Positions 1-8,567 of a DNA stretch of 14,718 nucleotides are shown here, piece after piece. Source of the DNA: an uncultured Verrucomicrobiota bacterium (lineage in GTDB: Bacteria; Verrucomicrobiota; Kiritimatiellia; CAIVKH01); NCBI GenBank assembly GCA_937894535.1, contig CALBHI010000283.1, positions 1-14,718 on the forward strand, given 5' to 3'. The translations under genes were made by a program, and so were the position numbers. How positions within the stretch are numbered: the first letter of the stretch is position 1; each line of letters starts with the position of its first letter. The notes under the pieces were generated by a model. The model was given only the letters and a program-made list of their open reading frames with translations, was not told the DNA's origin and ran no database searches.

Positions 1-626
1 GGGTTTACGTATTTCTGGCTGTAGTAGAGGGTGAACAGAAGGTCCTCGATGCGTTTGTTCGGGGCGCAGCGGCCGACGAACACGATGTTCACGTGTCCGT
101 CGCGGTAGCGTTCGGTCAGGCGGCGGTCGGACGGACCTTTCCAGTGGGTGCGGTCCACCATCAGCGGGATCACGCCGACGTCGCGGTAGCCGGCCCCGGT
201 CATTTCGGACGCGTTGAACCGGCTCACCGCGAGGTTGATGTCGGCGGTGTCGCGGAGCAGGGCGAGGTGTTCGCGGCCGGTGACGAGGTGGCGGACAATC
301 TCCTCGTTCAGGCCGCGGAAGAAATCGGGCGGGGTGATGTTGTGGTAGAGGATGGCCTTGCGGCAGCGGAGGTCCTTGAAGACGAGGTTTGCGTCGGAGC
401 CGATGGAGAGGTGGAGGATGGCGATGTCGTCCGGTCCGATGGTGGATTGGGCGGTGGCGAGGTCGCGGGCGTCGCTGCGCAGTTCGGGGAGGATGCGTTT
501 GGTTTCGCAGTAGATCTCCGAGGCGTGGCCCCAGCTCCGGAAGGTGGCGCGCCAGACCCGCGCTTCGTTGCTGATGGCGTCGCCGTTGCTGAAGCCGGCG
601 ACGAGCTGGTGGATGGCGGGTTTCAC
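1..626 (-). CDS. GT4-family glycosyltransferase, 3' end cut by window edge
   Basis: About 208 codons are visible from a GTG start; the rest lies before base 1. The protein opens with IHQLVAGFSNGDAISNEAR, followed by YHNITPPDFF near residue 95 and, close to the edge, VFVGRCAPNKRIEDLL. That last stretch is the hinge before the C-terminal nucleotide-sugar half of GT-B retaining glycosyltransferases. The GTG start is chosen because a GGAGG Shine-Dalgarno (complement of 633-637) sits 6 nt upstream and the codon overlaps the preceding gene's stop by 4 nt (GTGA), which implies translational coupling. The role is probably adding a sugar from a nucleotide-sugar donor to a surface or exopolysaccharide intermediate at the cytoplasmic face of the membrane. 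The family is fairly sure; donor and acceptor cannot be read from the sequence. Confidence 0.85.
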   Translation of the reverse strand, partial: MKPAIHQLVAGFSNGDAISNEARVWRATFRSWGHASEIYCETKRILPELRSDARDLATAQSTIGPDDIAILHLSIGSDANLVFKDLRCRKAILYHNITPPDFFRGLNEEIVRHLVTGREHLALLRDTADINLAVSRFNASEMTGAGYRDVGVIPLMVDRTHWKGPSDRRLTERYRDGHVNIVFVGRCAPNKRIEDLLFTLYYSQKYVN

Positions 627-1810
627 GCGGCGCCTCCGTCGAGGGCGGCGAACAGGCGGCGGTCCACGGCGGTCCAGTTGTAGCGGTCGAGCACGTAACG
701 GCGGCCCGATTCGCCGAGGCGGTTGCGCAGCGCCGGGTCGTCGAGCAGGCGCAGCAGGCATTCCTCAAAGTCGGGGTAGTGGCGGAACCACAGGCCGCCG
801 CCGGAGCGCTGGCACTGGTCGCGCAGGACCACGCCGCGCGCGTGGACCAGCGCGGGGGTGCGGGACAGCCAGGCTTCGAGCAGCACGATGCCGAAGCTTT
901 CGTTCACCGAGGCGTGCAGGAAGGCGACGGCGCCGGCCATGGCCTGGCGTTTGTCGGACTCATCGACGAAGCCGAAGTCGCGGATGGCCGGGAGCAGTTC
1001 GTCGGGCGGGTCGATCGGGCCGCTGCCGGTGAACACGAAGTCGAGGGCGCGGCCGGTGCGTTCGCGGAAGGCTTGCAGGTAGGCGACGAGGATGGGGGTT
1101 CCTTTCAGCACTTCGCGGCGGCCGCAGTAGATCACATAGGGGTTGGGCAGGTTGTGTTTGCGGGCGAAGGCCTGGGGGTCGGTCGGGGCGTCGGGGATGC
1201 CCATGCCGACCACGGCGCCGCGTTCGGGCAGGTCGTAGAGGCGGAGGGCGAGGTCCTTTTCCGGTTCAAGGTTGAACATCAGGCCACCGACGCGGTGGAA
1301 CATGTCGCGGATGATTGACAGGTAGGCAAAGGGTTCGTCGTGCAGGCAGGGCACGAGCACGGTTTTCTCCGGGGCGACCTGGCTGGCCGCATACACCACG
1401 CCGAACAGGTAGGGTCCCATGACCACGCGGTCGAAGCGGTCGAGGTGTTCGCGCAGGTAGGCGATCAGGGCGCGGCTGTTCACGCTGTTGGCGATCCAGG
1501 CCTCCTCGTCGGCGCGGCTGACCTTCACGCCCTTGTCGATCCGGCCCTGCACGGTCAGGAAGGTGGTCACGTCGCGGTCGTCGTCCACCGGGAAAAACGA
1601 CACGGTCAGTGCGCCGATGGTGCGGGTGCCGGCGGGCACGGTGTTTTCCCAGGTGAAGTGGTTGGTGGCGCAGGTGGTCAGGAATTCGACCTCGCGCCCG
1701 TCGGCGGCGGCGCGTTCGGCCAGTGCTTTCAGCAAGGTTTCCGCGCCGCCGACGGTGCCTTGTTCGGCAAAGCGGGGGCAGATGAAGGCGATGCGGCGGG
1801 CGGCGGGCAT
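623..1810 (-). CDS. GT4-family glycosyltransferase
   Basis: This 395-residue protein has a complete GT-B layout. The N-terminal half starts with RRIAFICPRF and a GGAETL loop (about residues 21-27). The C-terminal half has the hinge YVIYCGRREVLKG, a donor-site region around FTGSGP, and the retaining-GT4 EX7E motif in NESFGIVLLEAW near residue 305. The length is usual for the family. It lies 4 nt downstream of the coiled-coil gene and overlaps the next glycosyltransferase by 4 nt, so all three are almost certainly one transcript. No strong Shine-Dalgarno precedes its ATG, consistent with coupled translation. It probably transfers a sugar in polysaccharide or glycolipid assembly in the cytoplasm; the specific sugar is unknown. 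Confidence 0.9.
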   Translation of the reverse strand: MPAARRIAFICPRFAEQGTVGGAETLLKALAERAAADGREVEFLTTCATNHFTWENTVPAGTRTIGALTVSFFPVDDDRDVTTFLTVQGRIDKGVKVSRADEEAWIANSVNSRALIAYLREHLDRFDRVVMGPYLFGVVYAASQVAPEKTVLVPCLHDEPFAYLSIIRDMFHRVGGLMFNLEPEKDLALRLYDLPERGAVVGMGIPDAPTDPQAFARKHNLPNPYVIYCGRREVLKGTPILVAYLQAFRERTGRALDFVFTGSGPIDPPDELLPAIRDFGFVDESDKRQAMAGAVAFLHASVNESFGIVLLEAWLSRTPALVHARGVVLRDQCQRSGGGLWFRHYPDFEECLLRLLDDPALRNRLGESGRRYVLDRYNWTAVDRRLFAALDGGAA

Positions 1811-1814
1811 GGGG

Positions 1815-2270
1815 TCAGCGCCCGTCCAGTTTCTTTTCCAGTTCGGCTACCCGCGCCTCGAGGGTCTTGATGCGGCTGGTCAATTGCTCGTTGATCGATT
1901 CCATGCCGGTCACGAACAGGCCGTTCACCAGGTTCTGCTGGGACCACAGTCGGTAGGTGTAGAACTTGAGCAGGTTCCAGATGGACTTCTTCAATTTCAC
2001 CAGCAGCGGGGCAAAGCGTTCGCGGCGTTCGCGGATCTCGAAGTCGTTGATGTCGATCGCCGAGGCCTCGCGCAGGGCGGTCAGGTAGAAGCCGGTGAAA
2101 CTCTCGTCGTCGCGCAGGTTCACCAGGTTCGCGCGTTCGGCCCGGGCGATGCGGGCGTCGGCGTAGACGCCCTGTTGCTGTTTGCGGGCCACGGTTTCCT
2201 GGATGTCCCGGACCAGGGCTTCGGTATCCACACCGGGGGCGTGGATGGTTAGGGCGGATGGGTCGTTCAT
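1815..2270 (-). CDS. Small helical protein with C-terminal coiled coil, glycosyltransferase-operon leader gene
   Basis: This 151-residue protein has no enzyme motif that I can recognise. The N-terminal 60 residues are charged and helical (KQQQGVYADARIARAE). A middle segment is rich in aromatic residues (IWNLLKFYTYRLWSQQNLVNG, about residues 95-115). The last 30 residues form a heptad-like coiled coil ending in LEARVAELEKKLDGR. Proteins with the middle aromatic segment and a terminal coiled coil are often seen, as separate genes or as the N-terminal part of methyltransferases, inside polysaccharide glycosyltransferase clusters; that recollection is from memory. A scaffold or chain-length role is possible but speculative. 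It is first in the operon, with a near-consensus promoter whose -10 box lies only 11 nt before the ATG and no Shine-Dalgarno. Confidence 0.75.
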   Translation of the reverse strand: MNDPSALTIHAPGVDTEALVRDIQETVARKQQQGVYADARIARAERANLVNLRDDESFTGFYLTALREASAIDINDFEIRERRERFAPLLVKLKKSIWNLLKFYTYRLWSQQNLVNGLFVTGMESINEQLTSRIKTLEARVAELEKKLDGR

Positions 2271-2281
2271 GGTTGGTCCGG

Positions 2282-2309
2282 ATTATTCCCATCCCTCTGC
2301 CGGTGTCAA
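2282..2309 (-). promoter_or_regulatory. Sigma70-type promoter of the glycosyltransferase operon
   Basis: On the minus strand, TTGACA (complement of 2304-2309) is separated by 16 nt from AATAAT (complement of 2282-2287), a 6/6 and 5/6 match to the sigma70 consensus. The -10 box ends 11 nt before the ATG at 2270, so the expected transcript starts only a few bases before the start codon. The message would be leaderless or nearly so. Confidence 0.7.
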
Positions 2310-2362
2310 CTGTGCAGCCGGAAACGGATGCCGGGCGGGTATCCCCCGGCGCGGTTTACCGC

Positions 2363-2391
2363 TTGGCGACGGGCTACGGCTCCAGTAGGAT
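2363..2391 (+). promoter_or_regulatory. Candidate promoter of the STAS-like gene
   Basis: TTGGCG (2363-2368), a 17-nt spacer, then TAGGAT (2386-2391). The same -10 hexamer occurs in the same setting at 10903-10908. The ATG at 2414 follows 22 nt after the -10 box, with a purine-rich GGGAGGGGAG ribosome site at 2401-2410. Confidence 0.5.
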
Positions 2392-2413
2392 TTTGGTCAC
2401 GGGAGGGGAGTCT

Positions 2414-2791
2414 ATGCCGTTTTTCACGGTACATCATACTGCGTTATGTCTGGTCGTGCACGAGGGCCATGGCCGTATCACCTATGAAGAGATACGGGAT
2501 CAGCTTGCCGCCCGTTTCGGCCGGTCGGGGTGGACGAGCCATTCATTGTGGGACCTGCGCGATGCGACCCTGGATGCGCTGACCGCAGAACAGGTCCGGA
2601 TGTTGGCGGACCAGGCCATTACCTACACGCGGTTAGCCACCGGGCGGAAGAACGGTTGGGTGGCCACGCGTGCGGTGGAATATGGGCTGTGCCGGATGTC
2701 CGAGGCGTTGGCGGGCAATCACGGGCTTCAGCTTGCGGTATTCACCGATTTCGACGAGGCGTTGGCGTGGATCCGTGGCGATGCCGTGTGA
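2414..2791 (+). CDS. Small SpoIIAA/STAS-like protein
   Basis: This 125-residue soluble protein has no signal peptide or membrane segment. The ATG at 2414 is chosen because a strong GGAGGGGAG lies just upstream; the longer reading frame would run through the promoter. Landmarks are a beta-rich start (PFFTVHHTALCLVVHEG), SLWDLRDATLDALT near residues 44-57, and a C-terminal VFTDFDEALAWIRG. This beta-alpha pattern, with a WDLRDA strand and an ending of the form F-x-D-x-x-E-A-x-x-W-[IL], matches the STAS/SEC14-like SpoIIAA family of small bacterial proteins of unknown function, as I recall it. It is divergent from the glycosyltransferase operon and has its own promoter, so no functional link to its neighbours is evident. 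An anti-sigma antagonist role should not be assumed. Confidence 0.75.
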   Translation: MPFFTVHHTALCLVVHEGHGRITYEEIRDQLAARFGRSGWTSHSLWDLRDATLDALTAEQVRMLADQAITYTRLATGRKNGWVATRAVEYGLCRMSEALAGNHGLQLAVFTDFDEALAWIRGDAV

Positions 2792-2842
2792 GTGTGCGCG
2801 GCGTCATGGTGAAACCGCTTTAATCCTTTGTGCAACCTCTGC

Positions 2843-2870
2843 TTGCGCTGATGGGCCGTTCCTGTACAGT
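2843..2870 (+). promoter_or_regulatory. Candidate promoter of the histidine kinase gene
   Basis: TTGCGC (2843-2848), a 16-nt spacer, then TACAGT (2865-2870). The leader would be about 85 nt and includes a small hairpin, AACGGG-GTGT-CCCGTT, at 2893-2908. The boxes are weaker than those at 10880-10908, so this is tentative. Confidence 0.4.
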
Positions 2871-2961
2871 GGTCGCACGGCAGCGTAGCACGAACGGGGT
2901 GTCCCGTTGGTCGCGGCCGTACTGCAGGGTGTGCCGGGGGGCGCGCCGTTGAGGAGTCAGC

Positions 2962-3708
2962 ATGTCAGCGGAAAAACCGGTGGACGTTTCCGAGGCGAAC
3001 ATGGACATGGTCTGCCGGTTCGCCGGACACCTCGCCCACGAAATCAACAACCTGCTGACCCCGATTATCGCCTGCGGGCAGATGTTGCACGACGGCATCT
3101 CCAAGAACGATCCCCTGTATTTCTGTGCCGAACAGGTGGCCGAGGCCGGCGAGCGCTGCCTGGCCTTGTCCCGCAAGCTGCAGATCATGGGATCGCGGCG
3201 GTCCAGCGGCCATGTCATGGAGTTCACTTCGTTGGTGCATGAATCGCTCAAGGGCGTGACGTTGCCGGCAACGCCGGTGATTCGCCTGATCGAGACGCCG
3301 GTCGAGGCCGGAGTTGCAGATGGACTGCAGATCCGCATCGACATGGAGCAGTTCATCTATCTGGTCGGCGAAATGGTCGCCAATGCGGCGGCGGCGATGC
3401 CGCAAGGCGGTACGATCACCGTATCGGTATCCAACCGTGTGCCGGCGGCCGCGACCGGGGAGAGCCAGACGTGGGCTTGTCTCAGTATCCGCGATCAGGG
3501 AACCGGGATGACGCCGGAGGTGATGGCGCGCATGTACGAGCCCTATTTCAGCACGCACGGAAAGGAAAAGGACAAGGGGTTGGGGTTGACCCTCGTTTAT
3601 GGCATTGTGCGCCGGTTCGGTGGATTCATCGAGTGCGAAAGCGCGCCGGGTAGCGGCACCGCCTTTCATCTTTGTTTTCCCCGCAGCGAATCGATGGCAA
3701 CCCGGTAG
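2962..3708 (+). CDS. Soluble sensor-less histidine kinase
   Basis: This 248-residue protein consists only of the kinase core. The phosphoacceptor H-box is GHLAHEINNLLTPI, with the likely phosphorylated His at residue 26. The ATP-binding domain shows an N-box (EMVANAAAAMPQGG, about residues 135-148), a D-box (IRDQGTGM, about 176), an F-box (YEPYFST) and a G2 box (KGLGLTLVYGIV, about 205). There is no membrane segment, PAS, GAF or receiver domain, so any input must come from a partner protein. The NtrB/hybrid-like HEINN type is typical of kinases that feed response regulators, but none is encoded in this window. The ATG at 2962 is preceded by a good TTGAGGAG site. It ends about 100 nt before glgB on the same strand and could be co-transcribed with it; a regulatory role in glycogen synthesis is inference. 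Confidence 0.9.
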   Translation: MSAEKPVDVSEANMDMVCRFAGHLAHEINNLLTPIIACGQMLHDGISKNDPLYFCAEQVAEAGERCLALSRKLQIMGSRRSSGHVMEFTSLVHESLKGVTLPATPVIRLIETPVEAGVADGLQIRIDMEQFIYLVGEMVANAAAAMPQGGTITVSVSNRVPAAATGESQTWACLSIRDQGTGMTPEVMARMYEPYFSTHGKEKDKGLGLTLVYGIVRRFGGFIECESAPGSGTAFHLCFPRSESMATR

Positions 3709-3810
3709 GTCGCCGGAGTTTAACATGGAAATCGCGGCGATGAACCTGCATACTCGAAACCACGTGGTGGCAGCACCCGGACCAAACGATCGATCAGTTG
3801 GGAGACTTGT

Positions 3811-6147
<2,337 letters not shown>

Positions 6148-6238
6148 TCCGGGAATCGCCGGACCGGGCTTGCAATTGCGCCCGGAGCCGCGATGGTAAG
6201 GACAGGCGCCGTCCCGTTCAGCGGGGGGAGTATGTCGT

Positions 6239-6943
6239 ATGATTGCGGTATCCTATTTGCCGCCGCCGCTCGTGCACGAGTTGCGGTCACGTTCGTTTCC
6301 GCGGTTGTTCCGCATGACCGGGAGTCCCGGCAACCGCGGCTTCGGCCGCGTCCTTCGCCAGCGGATCAAGGCCCTGATCAACCGTGAGCGCACGCCGGTT
6401 GAAAAGGCAATCACCTTGGCCTACCTGGGCTCCTTCCTTGTCGACCACATCGTGCATGCCGAGCGGACGGCCTGCCAGATCATCGAAAAGCGGGCGCTGA
6501 CCGAAGAGGAGGAAAAGGCGTTGTGGGATGGCCACTACCACAATGTGATCCAGACCCTCGCCGCGGAACATGCGGACAGTGAAACGATCCTCGCCCACCT
6601 CGAGCGGCTCGAACGCTACTCCCGCCTGCCGGATACCATCTACCATCTGCGCACGCGGCATTGGCGGATGATCGACCGGATGCTGCGGCAGCCGGCCGGC
6701 GGCGAGCAGCCGGAGCAGGACGAGGTCGCCATCCTGCGCAAGGTCCAGTTCATCCTCGCCAGCATGCGCGCGCCCGAGGCCAAGGCCCGCCTCATCTGTC
6801 TTGCCGCCTCGATACTGGCCGACCGCCAGTGCTGGTTCCGGCATCTGCCCTGGCCGGCCGCCTACATGCAGATCATGACCGACCTCTATCCCTTCCTCGC
6901 CCAGTACCCCGACGTGCTCGGCAAAATCATCGACCTCCCGTAA
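6239..6943 (+). CDS. Unrecognised 234-residue helical protein between glgB and glgA
   Basis: I do not recognise a family. The ATG at 6239 has a GGGGGGAG site about 8 nt upstream; another ATG seven bases earlier is in a different frame. The first 25 residues are hydrophobic and basic without a clear signal peptide. The rest looks almost entirely alpha-helical, with His-rich clusters such as FLVDHIVHAERTACQII (about residues 67-83) and WDGHYHN (about 96-102), a charged helix LERLERYSRLPD, and a Trp/Tyr-rich ending. The spaced His and Glu residues could form a metal site, but this is speculation. Base composition and codon use resemble the neighbours. The position between glgB (91 nt upstream) and glgA (68 nt downstream), all on one strand, suggests a link to glucan metabolism or its control. 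Cytoplasmic location is likely. Confidence 0.8.
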   Translation: MIAVSYLPPPLVHELRSRSFPRLFRMTGSPGNRGFGRVLRQRIKALINRERTPVEKAITLAYLGSFLVDHIVHAERTACQIIEKRALTEEEEKALWDGHYHNVIQTLAAEHADSETILAHLERLERYSRLPDTIYHLRTRHWRMIDRMLRQPAGGEQPEQDEVAILRKVQFILASMRAPEAKARLICLAASILADRQCWFRHLPWPAAYMQIMTDLYPFLAQYPDVLGKIIDLP

Positions 6944-6951
6944 TCGAACCC

Positions 6952-6981
6952 TTGCACAGGGTGAACCGGTTGCGCTAACCT
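6952..6981 (+). promoter_or_regulatory. Candidate promoter of glgA
   Basis: TTGCAC (6952-6957), an 18-nt spacer, then TAACCT (6976-6981), 30 nt before the glgA ATG. The -35 hexamer is identical to the one before the second GH57 gene (10880-10885). It suggests glgA can be transcribed independently of glgB. Confidence 0.5.
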
Positions 6982-7011
6982 GTTGGCCAAGCCCGGATTC
7001 GGAGAACGTCT

Positions 7012-8481
7012 ATGTACATCATCCACATCGCCTCGGAGTTCGCCAACGTCGCCAAAGTGGGAGGGCTCGCCGATGTCGTGCAGGGGTTGACCCGCGAGTT
7101 GTCCATCCGCGGCAACCACGTCGAGGTCATCATGCCGCGCTACGATTGCATGCGCATGGACCGCATCTGGGGCTACACGAAATCGTACAGCGACCTGTGG
7201 GTGCCGTACCATCACTTCTGGGTCCATTGCGACGTGTATTTCGGCTTTGTGGACGGGGTGAAGGTCTATTTCATCGAGCCGCATTTCTTCAAGAATTTCT
7301 TCAGCCGCGGCATCGTCTACGGGCACAAGGACGATCCCGACCGCTTCGCCTTCTTCGCCAAGGCCGCGCTCGAGTTCATGCTCAAGACCGGCAAACACCC
7401 GGAAGTCATCCATGTGCATGACTGGCAGACCGCGCTGGTACCGGTGCTGCTGTACGAGACCTACAGCAAGTTCGGCATGACCCATCCGCGGGTCTGCTTC
7501 ACCCTGCACAACGTGAACCACCAGGGCATCACCGGCGATTTCGTGCTGCGCCAGAACCACCTGAATCCGTCGTGGTACATCACGCCCGACCGGCTGGGCG
7601 ACGACCGGCACCACGGCGCGGTGAACCTGATGAAGGGCGGCATCGTCTATTCGAATTTCATCACCACCGTGTCGCCAACCTACATGCACGAAATCCGGCA
7701 TACCACGCTCGGCCACGGATTGCAGCACGTGCTGAACCAGCACGGCAACAAGGTCGGCGGCGTGCTGAACGGCGTGGACTACGGCGAGTGGAATCCCGAG
7801 GTCGACCGGTTCATCCCGCACAAGTATTCCGCCGCGAACCTCGATGCGAAATACGGCAACAAGAAGGCGCTGCGCGACCGCTTCTGGCTGGCCGACAATT
7901 TCAAGCCGATCGTCGCGGTGGTCAGCCGCCTCGACCACCAGAAGGGTGTCGGCCTGATCCGCCACGCGATCTTCTACTGCCTGGCCAATGGCTGCCAGTT
8001 CGTGCTGCTCGGCACCAGCCCCGACGGCAAGATCAGCGAGGACTTCTGGAACCTCAAGCGCCACCTGAACGACAATCCGGACGTGCACCTCGAACTCGGT
8101 TTCGACGAGGGCCTGTCGCACCTGATCTACGCCGGCGCCGACATGATCCTGATTCCGAGCGCGTTCGAGCCGTGCGGCCTGACCCAGCTCATCGCCATGA
8201 AGTACGGCACCGTGCCGGTCGTCCGCAACACCGGCGGCCTCGCCGACACGGTGTTCGATGCGAACTACGCGCATGTGCCGTACCACGACCGCACGGGCTA
8301 CGTGTTCAACGATTTCAACAACGAGGGCGTCGAGTCCGCGCTGAAGCGCGCGATCGGCATGTGGCACCACTATCCGCAGTACTGGCGCGAGCTGATGCTG
8401 AACGGCATGCGCAAGGACTACTCGTGGAACCACTCGGCCCAGCATTATCTGAACATCTACGAATTGATCCGCGAGAAGTAA
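7012..8481 (+). CDS. glgA: Glycogen/starch synthase (GT5)
   Basis: GlgA transfers glucose from a nucleotide-glucose donor to the non-reducing end of alpha-1,4-glucan in the cytoplasm. The 489 residues match the normal GT5 length. The N-terminal glycogen-synthase domain begins MYIIHIASEFANVAKVGGLADVV, with the donor/acceptor loop K15-V-G-G-L. The C-terminal domain has SRLDHQKG (R306, K311, phosphate binding), SAFEPCGLTQLIAMKYG (E386 of the retaining EX7E-type motif) and NTGGLADTV (406-414). All expected catalytic residues are present. Sequence alone does not settle ADP- versus UDP-glucose use, though the bacterial GT5 type normally uses ADP-glucose; no glgC is in this window. A CGGAG site precedes the ATG, and a two-hairpin repeat lies just after the stop. 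Confidence 0.96.
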   Translation: MYIIHIASEFANVAKVGGLADVVQGLTRELSIRGNHVEVIMPRYDCMRMDRIWGYTKSYSDLWVPYHHFWVHCDVYFGFVDGVKVYFIEPHFFKNFFSRGIVYGHKDDPDRFAFFAKAALEFMLKTGKHPEVIHVHDWQTALVPVLLYETYSKFGMTHPRVCFTLHNVNHQGITGDFVLRQNHLNPSWYITPDRLGDDRHHGAVNLMKGGIVYSNFITTVSPTYMHEIRHTTLGHGLQHVLNQHGNKVGGVLNGVDYGEWNPEVDRFIPHKYSAANLDAKYGNKKALRDRFWLADNFKPIVAVVSRLDHQKGVGLIRHAIFYCLANGCQFVLLGTSPDGKISEDFWNLKRHLNDNPDVHLELGFDEGLSHLIYAGADMILIPSAFEPCGLTQLIAMKYGTVPVVRNTGGLADTVFDANYAHVPYHDRTGYVFNDFNNEGVESALKRAIGMWHHYPQYWRELMLNGMRKDYSWNHSAQHYLNIYELIREK

Positions 8482-8487
8482 GCAGAT

Positions 8488-8540
8488 AGCCGGGGTAAAC
8501 CCGGCTCTACAACGGCCGTAGAGCCGACTTTATGTCGGCT
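8488..8540. repeat. Paired-hairpin intergenic repeat between glgA and the first GH57 gene
   Basis: There are two hairpins with matching stems. AGCCGGG-GTAAA-CCCGGCT is at 8488-8506 and AGCCGAC-TTTAT-GTCGGCT is at 8522-8540. They are joined by CTAC-AACGGCC-GTAG (8507-8521), which can itself pair. The stems share the AGCC...GGCT ends and both have five-base A/T-rich loops, the look of a REP/BIME-type repeat. It lacks a T-tract and ends 27 nt before the next start codon, so it could also attenuate transcription or stabilise the upstream message. Confidence 0.65.
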
Positions 8541-8567
8541 ACATCGAACATGGCATAGGAGCAATCA

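Noticed and set aside
93..683. Plus-strand frame of 196 codons over the two glycosyltransferases
   Set aside because: The minus strand here encodes recognisable GT4 sequence (GGAETL, EX7E, YHNITPPDFF) with coupled starts; the plus frame is a shadow.
2893..2908. Small hairpin AACGGG-GTGT-CCCGTT in the kinase leader as a riboswitch
   Set aside because: A 6-bp stem alone is too little to support a riboswitch; it is noted only as leader structure.
3709..3810. Separate glgB promoter
   Set aside because: No pair of boxes with acceptable spacing was found; TAACAT at 3722 and CATACT at 3749 lack matching -35 elements.
6886..8445. Minus-strand frame of 519 codons opposite glgA
   Set aside because: Shadow of glgA in the antisense frame; it is rich in V-H-A-E repeats typical of reversed GC-rich coding DNA.
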